Shown here in pieces: positions 24,012 through 33,444 of a DNA stretch of 64,000 bases. The DNA lies in assembly GCA_040437565.1 (NCBI GenBank), contig JBDOQK010000034.1, forward strand, positions 248,001 through 312,000, given 5' to 3'. Each line of letters opens with the position of its first letter. The first letter of the stretch is position 1. This stretch comes from Albugo candida. Lineage: Eukaryota; Oomycota; Peronosporomycetes; Albuginales. The notes under the pieces are model-generated. The model searched no databases. It worked only from the letters and a program-made list of their open reading frames with translations, and was not told the origin of the DNA. The position numbers were made by a program, and so were the translations under genes.

Positions 24012-25637
24012 TTAATACAGAGGAGCACATGTTGATGAATGCGAGCGACGACGCTCAACAGGGGAAGTGAACTTTCCAGAGACTGACACCTCGGGAGTCG
24101 CAAGGCAAATTCGACGAGCAGCAAAGCCACGAGTTCCATCTGGGCCTGAGGCTTGACGGTACGAGAGAGTTGCAACATCTCCAGCTTGAGCCGATGAGAC
24201 TCGAGGAGATGAAAGTGCCAGCTTCGGTCGTGATCCATTTGAGGAGGAGCGTGAACGGAATAAATTTGGTTGTGACGAGGGAGTTCCCACGGTACTCGAA
24301 CGATTACGACTTTCCCAACGACCTGGGCTTGGTGCACGAAATTCGGTGGGCGTCGGGCTGGCACTTGAACTTGATGGAGGTCGAAATTCCAATCTGACTT
24401 TAGAGGCATACTTGCGGCCGCTCTTTTTGTTTTTTCCGACAGTGAAAGAAACATAGTCTCCAGGTCGGATGTCCATATTACCATCTTCATCGGGAACTAA
24501 TCGGAAGGAGATTGCTGCGTTCTCCAGTCGAGTAGGATTAATCAGACCACCAGCTCCACGGATAGAGTAGACAGTGCCAGTGCTAACTCTTCCTTCCTGT
24601 AAGCCATCAAGTCCTTCCCCAACGGCATCTACGTGTACTGGGCGACTCACCGCAGAGGTTGAACGAGCACGTCGACGATCTCCACCCATTTCAACTGGGA
24701 ACATCTTTTGCTTGAGTTTGTCACAGTTGGTTCCATCGAATAAAACCACCTGCATTCCGGTTCGCCAATTGTATTGGTCCGATAAAGTGAGTACGGCATG
24801 TTTGGCCATTTCTTCGTCAGTGAATTCTATTATAGCATACGTTTCACCGGCATTGATTGGTGGTTTCAATACAGCGTTTCTTCCAGTTGATGTGTTCTGC
24901 TTCAGTAATCGCAAATATGAAATGGTTCCGCACTCAATGAATTTTTCTCGCAAGAAAGCAATTGATGCATCTTCAGGAAGATTGTAAGCAATAGCCGTTC
25001 GTGCCAATTTCCCATTATAAGAGTGTTCGGGAGCCAAAGGTTCTTTGCGACAGACCATAGTTTCATCTTCATTCATGATCAATTTAGTCGATACTTCCAG
25101 CGCTTCTCTCAAAAGACTCAAGTCCGATGTCAGCTTCTTTATACGACCGAACGAAGCAAGCAACTCAAGTTTCACGTAGCCATCTGCGTTCATATTTTTC
25201 AGCAAGTACAAGTCTCCAAGTAGGTTGTCGTCACAGAAATAGAACTCCAACTGATCACACACTGAGCGTAAAAAAGTTGCCGGTAATTGAATTCGTAATG
25301 GCGAAGCTGATTCGTCTTCAGGTACTGAGGCCTCTTGCGAATCATGGTCGCCTGGGTCTACAAAAGACAACGCATCGAAACTCGGAAGAGTCTCAACTCC
25401 ATTCGCATCAACAAAATCACCGTTGGATGGAGAATTCATAGGTGCCATAATGTCCACTGCTGGTGGTGGTGGTAAAGGGAGCTGTGAATTCGAAGCCATG
25501 CCCAATTGTTTCGAATATTTCCAAGTAGTATTTCCAATTGTCGCAGGACGAATGGGAGCGGATGCAGATCGACTCCTACTCAGAGAGTAATATTGAGACG
25601 CTAATTGAGCCATGACATCATCTTCATGCGATTCCAT
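24012..25637 (-). CDS. LARP6-like RNA-binding protein with cold-shock-like domain
   Basis: Intronless, 541 residues from the second in-frame ATG (MESHEDD). Residues about 118-200 form a La motif (QLEFYFCDDNLLGDLYLLK), about 212-305 the RRM-like partner, about 353-416 a cold-shock-like fold (GTVYSIRGAGGLI...GDYVSFTVGKNKKSGRKYA), then a Ser/Arg/Pro-rich tail with a SUZ-C-type motif, GPDGTRGF, at about 500. La module plus SUZ-C defines the LARP6 group, which binds structured mRNA leaders. The cold-shock-like insertion is known to me from plant and protist LARP6-type proteins only loosely. Expected to act on mRNA in the cytoplasm. Confidence 0.85.
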   Translation of the reverse strand: MESHEDDVMAQLASQYYSLSRSRSASAPIRPATIGNTTWKYSKQLGMASNSQLPLPPPPAVDIMAPMNSPSNGDFVDANGVETLPSFDALSFVDPGDHDSQEASVPEDESASPLRIQLPATFLRSVCDQLEFYFCDDNLLGDLYLLKNMNADGYVKLELLASFGRIKKLTSDLSLLREALEVSTKLIMNEDETMVCRKEPLAPEHSYNGKLARTAIAYNLPEDASIAFLREKFIECGTISYLRLLKQNTSTGRNAVLKPPINAGETYAIIEFTDEEMAKHAVLTLSDQYNWRTGMQVVLFDGTNCDKLKQKMFPVEMGGDRRRARSTSAVSRPVHVDAVGEGLDGLQEGRVSTGTVYSIRGAGGLINPTRLENAAISFRLVPDEDGNMDIRPGDYVSFTVGKNKKSGRKYASKVRLEFRPPSSSSASPTPTEFRAPSPGRWESRNRSSTVGTPSSQPNLFRSRSSSNGSRPKLALSSPRVSSAQAGDVATLSYRQASGPDGTRGFAARRICLATPEVSVSGKFTSPVERRRSHSSTCAPLY

Positions 25638-25812
25638 TGCTGAGAAAACGTAATATCGATTCAATATTGAATAGTAACGAGTGCGTTAGAGAAACACGAG
25701 CAGTGAATAAGTAGTACGTTCACCCAGCCCACCTGATGAATAAGATGAAAGTTCGGTTGTTGGTGGCAGCTGTTACTCGTTATTTAAAATAGTATCAAAT
25801 GAAAACAAAGTG

Positions 25813-26253
25813 TTAGCCCCCAGAGTTACGGTATGATGTATTGACCACACCACTTACGACACGCTCAGCCTCTTCCTTATTCTCTTCTATCTTTATAGGC
25901 TTGATTTTTCTATACCAGCCAGCCGAGTTCTGAGACAATAAGGTCAACAGTAATTGTATAGAAAGTAACCTTATCGCTTCAAGAATCGGATAGCCTTTTC
26001 TTCCTCTATGTGACTACATGTCGCCAGAAAAGTAAAATAATTAGAAACACATCTTTCGTAGAAGCTTGTAGGTACATACTCGACAAGACGAAACCAAAAC
26101 TGGTCACCTGATACAACTTTCGATCGTACCCTCGGCCGATGACGTTATAACCGATAGCGCAGCTGCAAAATGAAAAAGGATGCCACGTTTAGAGAAGAAT
26201 CAGCTGTGCGCAACTCTTATGTACTGCGTCAGGCGCGCCCTTGATTGATGCAT
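25813..26253 (-). CDS. Small three-exon gene, candidate single-pass membrane protein
   Basis: No exon is long enough to stand out, but three minus-strand segments (26253-26225, 26162-26108, 26013-25813) join in exact frame into 94 residues with GT..AG introns and a branch-like ctaat. Parts read GYNVIGRGYDRKLYQ, KGYPILEAIRLLSIQLLLTL (a likely membrane helix) and an acidic/basic tail KPIKIEENKEEAERVVSGVV. Composition and splice signals are like real genes in this window. Function unknown; a small organelle membrane protein would fit but is a guess. The first exon is the least certain. Confidence 0.5.
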
Positions 26254-26531
26254 TTGACGAATAGTGATGAATTTAGGCGTTAAAAAACGGTAAGCTAGTC
26301 GGAAACTTTCTTCCAGCGAGAAGAAAAGTTGTCACGCGGCACTACATCCTTCTGACTCACAAACGAAACAGTTGGCTGTGCCTTTTTTTCAAATAGACCG
26401 CTCTAAAGTCGGCAAAAATGATTTTGCAGAAGTCGAATGGCGGCTACTGTTTTCTGCTGGATTTGATCCATACGATTCCTATGACGGAGCGAAAGATAAG
26501 ATACTAATCGATCTGTTGTCTTACACGAGTA

Positions 26532-27747
26532 TCAACGGACCTGGACTTCCGTGTACTTGATCGCAATGTAATCTAGATCTGTGATTCGTGTTGCAATAAA
26601 CTGCAATAAACGCTCAAGATACTTTGCTGTTTCAACTTTCTCTTCTCGTAAGACCGGAAGTTTGGCATCGAGATTATGTCGACATCGATCAAACAGATTT
26701 GTGACCGTCATTGTTATCTCGCCCAGTTCACGATTACGATTGTTTGCACTTTTGTCGCTGCGTAGTAGATCGAGATCTAATCTTGATACCTCTGATCGCA
26801 GATATTCTAGCTTTTGCTGTAAACTGATTGAATGGACAGCGTCAGGTGCAAGCAACTCTATGTTAGCACAGTGTACCGGTGTATTTCACTGTTCCGATTA
26901 AGAGTCAGATTCTGCAGCTCCATTTGCAATGCTCGAATATTAAGACGCAATTGTTCAGTCTGGAAGAGCCAGTAACGGTCACAATCATGTATCTATTCGA
27001 CTCAATCACTAACCTCAGTTTCCGCTGCATAGATTCGTTCTGCAAGATGATTCTTGGTATCGACAAGGATTGCATGTCGATTAAGCATGTCGCCTATCTC
27101 CTCATACTCCCCATCTGAGAATTCGACGGTAGCTTCTAGATATACTTTGTATCGAAGCAGCTGGTCTAAAAAGATACTCTAGTCAGTACTTTTCTAATTG
27201 TTTCAATGTGTGATCCTTTTCCTCACCACGTTGTTTCTGCAGCGTCTCCTTTTCCGCCAAGTCTTTTTCTAGCTGTGCTTTCAGCTGTTTTCTCTTCACT
27301 TCGTTGAGTTCGAACGACCGACGCTCAGATTTGTATCTCGCTTCCGCTTTAAGACATTTTGATTCGTTCTCCTTGATGAATTTATCGAATTTTTGAATCT
27401 GTTCTTTCATTTCCAGTTGTTTTCGTGAAAGTTCTTGTTCCTTGGCATAGCATGCCTCCATCCGTTGAGCATAATCCTCTTTCATAAATTCCAGTGCGTC
27501 ATCAATCTCACGTAATTCTTTTCTTTTCTTCATCAAAAGAGTCGATTGAGATATTTGAGATGCACCGGATACCACCGGGAATAGCTTCTTTATCTCATGG
27601 CGAAGAATCGGAACACTTTAAAGGTGAAATAAATGAAAATATGATCAGGACAAATTGCGTGATCACTTACTTTGGTACTTTTGTTTCAGTTATAAAAACG
27701 TTCTTCTTTATTTCTTCGTACTCATCTTCCTGCTGATTTTCACTCAT
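26532..27747 (-). CDS. CCDC42/CFAP73-like coiled-coil protein (DUF4200)
   Basis: Five exons (27747-27671, 27615-27227, 27165-27014, 26959-26890, 26857-26532) join in frame to 337 residues. The core has the DUF4200 pattern: LLMKKRKELREIDDALEFMK, RMEACYAKEQELSRKQLEMK, FDKFIKENESK, and after the second intron LRYKVYLEATVEFSDGEYEEI and MLNRHAILVDTKNHL. The CCDC42 group functions in the sperm and flagellar axoneme (CFAP73 is in the modifier-of-inner-arms complex). This fits a zoospore-forming oomycete. The last intron is 32 b, very short. A further 3' exon (about 26480-26380, ending ..PTLERSI) may extend the tail; unresolved. Divergent from the NOL11-like gene. Confidence 0.8.
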
Positions 27748-27904
27748 TTCGGCCTAGAATAAGACGAAATGCAGAACGATCGATTCGTGTCATCAGTTAC
27801 AGTTCGTCGCACATAAATGCGGATTTGCCATTGGTTTAGATTTAGCTTTCGTCATTTTTGACCAATCAGCAAGCTAAAGTAGCGCCTCCATTAAAATCGA
27901 CTCA
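27748..27904. promoter_or_regulatory. Divergent promoter, CCDC42-like / NOL11-like
   Basis: The two start codons face away from each other 157 b apart, so this stretch must serve both genes. No clear core element seen. Confidence 0.4.
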
Positions 27905-30025
27905 ATGGAATTCGAGTCAAAGTCTTTATTGTGGCAGGTATCACGATCGAATGATCAAGTCATTGGGACTCGTATCCACACAACAAAGAGTGCCGAGAAA
28001 AGCATCCTTATTTCCAGCAAAAACGAAATCGTGGAGTTTTCGTTACCCCAAGTGAAACATTTGAATCACTGGGTTCTGCGACCAGCTATACAAATTAAAA
28101 TTGGAGCAGTAAAAAACACGAACTCACAAACGTACTTTGCTCCCATTCAGCTTGAAAAAAATCAAACAATCGCATCGTGGAAAGAAAGTGAGACTGACGC
28201 TTCGAAATGGAACAATGTGGACTTGCAATGTTCTACACAAATTTTCGACATCTTTGTTCATCCGCTCTTACGTGAAGGATGCATTGCTGTCATGGAAGAT
28301 GCGAGCATTTATTTCGTGACGGAGTGTCCTCTCCGTACAATAAGATTGCACGAAAACAAAGATAAATCATGTAAATGTACGGTCTCGTGGGCTGAAATGG
28401 CTGATACTAACCGAAAATCAGGATCGGGACCCTCGACATTTCTATTTATTCTCACCAGAAACACGGAAACACTTATATATGAGATGAACGTCTTCCTGCT
28501 GTCTCCTTCTCCAAAAGGCACTCTCGAAGGACCTCGAATGTCCTATCTAGCGAAGCGAGAGTTACACCAGAATGAGTCGGCGCGTAATGCTCGTGATTTC
28601 ACTGTAACTTCTTGTGCATTCCATGATGAGATGATTGCAAATTCGATCGTCTGGTCGAATGGAGACTGGGAGTTGCTTCAGTGGCATTATGATTCGCTCA
28701 ATATGGAACTCAGAGATATCGGCAAACGAAATATGCCGCACCTCGCAGCAATGGAAACCAAGCCTGGGCTTGGATCCAGTAAAAAGCGCAAGCATGAGTC
28801 AGAAAATTTGAATAGATATCAATATGTCGTAAGCTCGATTGGGCTTGGAGGCTACTTGCTTTTCGCAAATACCGCTTCTTTGACGACCATCACTTCTTGG
28901 AATGTGCGATACGGAGCGCAGGTTGCTTGCACTCCAGCAGATTGGAGCGATTTGATTGCTCAGAACTGTAACAGAAATTTGGGCAGACTTCACGGGCTTT
29001 TATCTCCCCCGATTGGAGATCTAGTCATTGCTGAGTTCGACAATGGAGTTGGTATGCTAACTATCCGAACAACCCAGCCTACATTAGCATCAGTATTGGG
29101 TTGTGGTGCACTCAAGGAACGTGAAGGCCAGTACAAGCTGCAAGCTGACAAAATTTCGACGATGGAAAGTCCGAGCGCATCGCACTCAGCTGACTTCCTT
29201 GCAAAAGACTGGAAACAATGCCCTTTTGAAATGCTTATACATGCTGGTCGAGTATGTCTCAAACAACCTGATCAGAATACGTGGTGTGCACTACAAAGAA
29301 TTGTCGAATCGAATCGACTCACTTCTGGAACAATTCCGTCACTCATGTCTACGTTGATGCGAAAGCAGCAATTTTCTGCATTGGATAAAGCGATCAATAA
29401 TCTCGTTGACATTGATGAGAGATGCCTTATTCGGATATTACAATACGTTCTAAAAAATCGTAGCAATTCTGCCTTACAGGCGTACGTGATTACCCAGTAT
29501 CGACATCAAAATAGTGCCGCTCAACAGGACGACGGACTCTCAAATATGGGGAGATTCGACATGCTGTGTGAATATTTTATCGCAAGCGTTATGAAGAGAC
29601 CTGTGAATGATGTTTTTTTGCATGCTGCGATTCAATTACTTAATGTCGACGAAGCATTGGCATTATTAGCACTGTGTCAGCGATTTTTGTTGATCAACAC
29701 ATCGCATGCAAGAGCTGATCAAACAAATGATGCTTATCTGCAATGGTTCATGAAGTGGTGTCCCCCTCCAGCGGTCGTGTTACATTGGATCAGCGTTTTG
29801 CTGGACACACACTACAGCGCCGTTGTATTGCTCGGTGGAGAGAATCTCAAGAAAATTCAGCAAGACTTTGAAACTCTTGCAAGAATTTTAGAGCTAGAAT
29901 CGAGTCGGATCTTAGAAGAAGAAAGGCTAAAAGTTATTTTGGAATCCGTGGTGGCATCAGGCAGGAGCAGATGCTCTACAACGCGGATGGTGGCTGATTA
30001 TAGCATCGAACAAGTTGAATTCTAG
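27905..30025 (+). CDS. NOL11-like nucleolar protein of the small-subunit processome
   Basis: Intronless, 706 residues, close to human NOL11 (about 719). The N-terminal half has the irregular beta-propeller look of t-UTP proteins; the C-terminal half is helical and ends with the features I associate with NOL11: a WISVLLDTHYSAVVLL segment and the extreme C-terminus YSIEQVEF, comparable to YSIEVLELF in animals. NOL11 binds UTP4/cirhin and supports rRNA transcription and 18S processing. A basic KKRKHE patch at about 298 may act in nuclear import. Assigned from memory of the family, so moderate confidence; the alternative is another WD-type UTP subunit. Confidence 0.65.
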   Translation: MEFESKSLLWQVSRSNDQVIGTRIHTTKSAEKSILISSKNEIVEFSLPQVKHLNHWVLRPAIQIKIGAVKNTNSQTYFAPIQLEKNQTIASWKESETDASKWNNVDLQCSTQIFDIFVHPLLREGCIAVMEDASIYFVTECPLRTIRLHENKDKSCKCTVSWAEMADTNRKSGSGPSTFLFILTRNTETLIYEMNVFLLSPSPKGTLEGPRMSYLAKRELHQNESARNARDFTVTSCAFHDEMIANSIVWSNGDWELLQWHYDSLNMELRDIGKRNMPHLAAMETKPGLGSSKKRKHESENLNRYQYVVSSIGLGGYLLFANTASLTTITSWNVRYGAQVACTPADWSDLIAQNCNRNLGRLHGLLSPPIGDLVIAEFDNGVGMLTIRTTQPTLASVLGCGALKEREGQYKLQADKISTMESPSASHSADFLAKDWKQCPFEMLIHAGRVCLKQPDQNTWCALQRIVESNRLTSGTIPSLMSTLMRKQQFSALDKAINNLVDIDERCLIRILQYVLKNRSNSALQAYVITQYRHQNSAAQQDDGLSNMGRFDMLCEYFIASVMKRPVNDVFLHAAIQLLNVDEALALLALCQRFLLINTSHARADQTNDAYLQWFMKWCPPPAVVLHWISVLLDTHYSAVVLLGGENLKKIQQDFETLARILELESSRILEEERLKVILESVVASGRSRCSTTRMVADYSIEQVEF

Positions 30026-30202
30026 CAGGAATAAATCAGACTCTTACAAAAGCTGGTCCATTTACTTGAATAAGAGAGACAGCCGATCCGCCTTGCAAAC
30101 TTGATTGGTCGATCTTCTGCATGAGTCTGTCAAACTGCGCTCTATTAACTTGCGTAGGAATAGCATAAGCAGGGTGCTAACAGGAGGATACGTGCTCTCT
30201 AT

Positions 30203-30215
30203 AGTATATAAATAA
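30203..30215 (+). promoter_or_regulatory. TATA-like element upstream of the TOS1-like gene
   Basis: The run tagtatataaataaa lies about 110 b before the chosen ATG. TATA boxes are not standard in oomycete promoters, so this may be chance in AT-rich DNA. Confidence 0.25.
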
Positions 30216-30317
30216 ATTGGACAAGGAAGGTAGTTAAAGAGCCAGATAAAGAGTGTGATGAAATCCTTGACAAAGTATAGAAATAAAGGTGCTTCACTTC
30301 ACATTTTTTCATTTCAA

Positions 30318-31412
30318 ATGGATCGCGCACTTGTTCTATTCTTCCTTGTTTCTGCGACGCAAGTTGCGATTCTCAATTCGAAAGCTTTGCTAGAAGTAGA
30401 AATTGAGACGCAAATCAAAAAACCTCCGAAGTTTGAGGCAGCTTTGACTTACAAAGATAAGACTGCTGGGAAAGGAGATGGACAATACGACATGGTCATT
30501 AACTTCGATGACAAAAACTGCAATAAGAAAAATTACACTTATTCTTCTCCTATCGGAGCTTGGGAGGAAGATAAAGTTCTTGTACTCCGTGCTCCTATGA
30601 AAATCGCTTCGGTCAGAGTTTACAATGGCCCAACAAAGAAGAACGAAGGTTGGTCTTTGGTATCAAGTTACGACGCCGAACGAGCAAAAGCGCAAAATCT
30701 ACTCTTCTTTGCTAATAGAGATATCTCGTTCGATAAAAAAGTATCTAAATCACCATTATGCTTTGTGAAAGCTGATGGACAAACGAAGTCAACCACCCCA
30801 GAGGTGTTCAATGGTTTGCTTCAAGATTGTAAACTGGATGGTGGTAAGTGTAATGGCTACGATGAAATGGAGCGTTCTGGAGCTGAAATTATCTTGCAAA
30901 CGAGTGAAAAATGCGATTCAAAAGATTCTTCGGGTAAAGGGTGCAAAGGATATCATGGTGAATCTGCATATCGTGGCTGGTCTGGCCAGCGTACTATCTT
31001 CTATATCAGAGCTGCATTCATACAAAGTAATTATACGAACCGTCCAGCAATATGGATGCTCAATTCGCAAATTGTAAATGCTCAGCAATACCTCTGTAAT
31101 TGCCGTGGTATGGGCGAAATAGGTGGATGTGGTGAGCTCGATATCGCTGAGGTAATTGAAACTGATAAAGAGCGTGAGTATCTATCCTCCGAAAACTATT
31201 GTTCGGATTATAAGAAACTGAAATGCACCAATGGATTTCCTAATTATGCAAAACGATCCTTCGACATGATGAACTATGTTGTAATTTTTGATGCAACAAA
31301 GTCGTTGATAAAGATTTTAGTATTGGGTGATCATAGGGGTTTTACCTTCAGCGATGATACCCTCTCGGACGACTTTGTAACTCAGCTGCAAGAATTGGAA
31401 ATCAAACACTAG
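30318..31412 (+). CDS. Secreted TOS1-like putative glycoside hydrolase
   Basis: From the ATG at 30318 the protein is 364 residues and begins MDRALVLFFLVSATQVAIL, a clear signal peptide; an upstream in-frame ATG would bury it. The C-terminal two thirds match the TOS1-like family (DUF2401): GYHGESAYRGWSGQRTIFYI, RPAIWMLNSQIVNAQQYLC, then CNCRGMG and GGCGELDIAEVI with the paired acidic residues typical of beta-glucan-acting enzymes. Even-spaced Cys residues suggest disulfides. Such proteins are wall-bound or apoplastic in fungi and oomycetes and act on, or bind, beta-1,3-glucan. In a plant parasite it could remodel its own wall; that is inference. Confidence 0.85.
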   Translation: MDRALVLFFLVSATQVAILNSKALLEVEIETQIKKPPKFEAALTYKDKTAGKGDGQYDMVINFDDKNCNKKNYTYSSPIGAWEEDKVLVLRAPMKIASVRVYNGPTKKNEGWSLVSSYDAERAKAQNLLFFANRDISFDKKVSKSPLCFVKADGQTKSTTPEVFNGLLQDCKLDGGKCNGYDEMERSGAEIILQTSEKCDSKDSSGKGCKGYHGESAYRGWSGQRTIFYIRAAFIQSNYTNRPAIWMLNSQIVNAQQYLCNCRGMGEIGGCGELDIAEVIETDKEREYLSSENYCSDYKKLKCTNGFPNYAKRSFDMMNYVVIFDATKSLIKILVLGDHRGFTFSDDTLSDDFVTQLQELEIKH

Positions 31413-31508
31413 TGTACCGTAAGTTGTTGCTACGTTTCGCTATGTCGTGGGTTAAAATTCTTTGTTAACGTTGAGTACATACATATCAGTGACTGCTTGT
31501 ACGCATTG

Positions 31509-32922
31509 ATGCATTCGCTCACACCTTCTGAGCGCGCCGGTGTCTCATCTGTTCGCCAAACGCTGACTTGCTCGCTATGGTACCGCAATCCCTTCAATGC
31601 GGCCTGAGCACCTTATTGATCGGCTCCTATCACTAGTGTAAAGTTACTCAATGACCCGCATTGTTTGGACTGCAAACACAACTTTTGTAGGTTCGTGCTT
31701 ACAAATCGCACAGTCATACAATACGATAAATTGATAACTCAATCGTACTAACAGATTATGCATTCACGAATATGCTCGTGATTCCCAGCATTTGGGATGT
31801 CCGAAATGTCGATTACCTATCTACCCGAGTGAGATCATTCGTAATCACTCACTACAAAACTTGCTTCAAGCATGGCAATGTGTTGAAAGATCGATGGAAA
31901 ACTGCATTCAAGACATAGAAGAAGATGATACAACTGCGATATGCAGCTCATTGCAGTCGGAAACGACACTACTAATGACACAGGAGTTACAGGAACTACA
32001 CAAGCTGGTTGACGAGAAAGCTGCTTTTATTCAAAATTTCAATGATTTAAGCCTACCGGAGGTACACTCGCCAAGCTCTGTTGAGCGCGACAGTATTCAG
32101 GTACCTGTTGTTCCGAGCACAGAAGATATCGTAGGAGACTCGGAGAAGCCACTAAGTATGGTGGGAGAAACTCAGGAATGTTCTGCAGCGGTAATTGAAA
32201 CAACACACACTTGTCCGAAGACGTATGTGCTTGCAACTTCAAGTTTGAGCAAAACGCAAAAGTCGACGGTAAAACAAGCGTGCGAAGCGCTAGGTGGTGA
32301 TCTCAAGCATAAGTTAGAAGGAGGGAAAGAATCTTTATCAATATCTTCGTCTGTGACGCACTTGATCACGACGAGTAAGTCGGAAGCTCTTTCTACGACG
32401 CAGATTGTTCGGCGTTGCAAGCGAACCGCGAAATATATGATGGCATTGGCGCATGGAACTTTTATTGTCGACTTTGCCTGGATTGTTGCATCTTTAGCCG
32501 CAGCGCAGTGGGTTGATGAAGAGAATTATGAAATAGCTGGTGATATCCATTCCCAAGTCATGGGAAAGCCGAGCGAGAGCCGACTGAACCGGCTTCAGAC
32601 TGGTCAAAAGAGCGATCTTTTCTCATTGTTCCAGTTCGTCTTGCTATTTCGCCTCGAAGACTACGAGTATCAGGTGGATTCTCTTCGAGCAGTTGTTTCG
32701 GCATTTGATGGGCACATGACCCCAGAAGCTCATTTGATGGCACTAGATACTGGTGGAAGCATTAGACGCACGTGTGTAGGCATTGTTCCGAGAGGCACAT
32801 CAGCTCAATCAGCAAGAGAAAAGTATCACCAGTATCACATCCCGATTGTTCAGATTGCGTGGATTGTCGATTGCATCAGCCATCTTGAAATATTACCATT
32901 TGGCGAATACTTTCCTTACTGA
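31509..32922 (+). CDS. BRCA1-like protein: RING finger plus tandem BRCT
   Basis: Three exons (31509-31579, 31637-31690, 31755-32922) join in frame to 430 residues. The RING spans residues about 22-62 and is split across both introns: CSLC, HCLDCKHNFC, LCIHEY, GCPKC, a complete C3HC4 set. Residues about 199-300 and 332-430 are two BRCT repeats (the first with GTFIVDFAWIVAS, the second with VQIAWIVDCIS), followed directly by the stop, as in BRCA1 and BARD1. Expected role: E3 ubiquitin ligase in DNA-damage signalling, with BRCTs reading phosphoserine. At 430 residues it is much shorter than plant or animal BRCA1 and has only a short linker, rich in acidic residues. Confidence 0.85.
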
Positions 32923-32985
32923 TTACAATATACATAATACGAATCTCGTCAAATAGAGTTCAAAGTGGGAAAATGGAATATTAAA

Positions 32986-33444
32986 TTACTGCATTTTTCG
33001 TTGCTTCCCGTCCACAGGCACTTGCATCTCGAATATGTCAAAACTTCCTTCCTGTTTGACTGAAACAGCACGATTTTTAGCTCTGCCGGTTCATTGTGAC
33101 GGCCAAGTACCTGCAATGTTGATGTTGGCATCGTGTGTAACACCAATGTATCGCTAAAAGGAAAATCAGCTCAAGTGCTCACTCTCGATCAAAAACAGTG
33201 CAATGGTCAAATTTATTACCTGCACACATTCTAATAATTCTTTCTGTAGCGCTGCAAGATCGACACCCGCGAGTATTTGACTTCCACGTTGATGTGCCAG
33301 TATTATCTGCAGTCGTTCTTTAGCTATTGATGCAGACATTGTCTTCGAGGAATTCAAGACAGCTGGAGCATGAGGAGTATCGTTAAAGAACGACTGGATC
33401 CATTTACGAGCACCGAGGCTTATTCCTCTAGTATTTGAAGCCAT
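32986..33444 (-). CDS. minE: MinE, bacterial-type division-site specificity factor, probably mitochondrial
   Basis: Exon 1 (33444-33220) encodes an N-terminal leader rich in Arg/Ser with an amphipathic look (TRGISLGARKWIQSFF) and then the MinD-contact helix of MinE, SIAKERLQIILAHQR. Exon 2 starts at 33153 after a 66-b intron with RYI, matching the VI.KYV strand of MinE. The last exon gives the final beta strand: VSVKQEGSFDIFEMQVPVDG, like the E. coli MinE end DISILELNVTLP. The exact second junction is unsure; the best in-frame fit joins 33144 to 33042 or so. MinE drives MinD oscillation to place the FtsZ ring. Min and FtsZ of bacterial type are known in mitochondria of some stramenopiles. Convergent with the BRCA1-like gene. 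Confidence 0.8.

Noticed and set aside
26372-26560. 62-codon plus-strand frame at the end of the CCDC42-like gene
   Set aside because: The minus strand here also reads open, with a splice acceptor, and could be a further exon; neither strand can be preferred.
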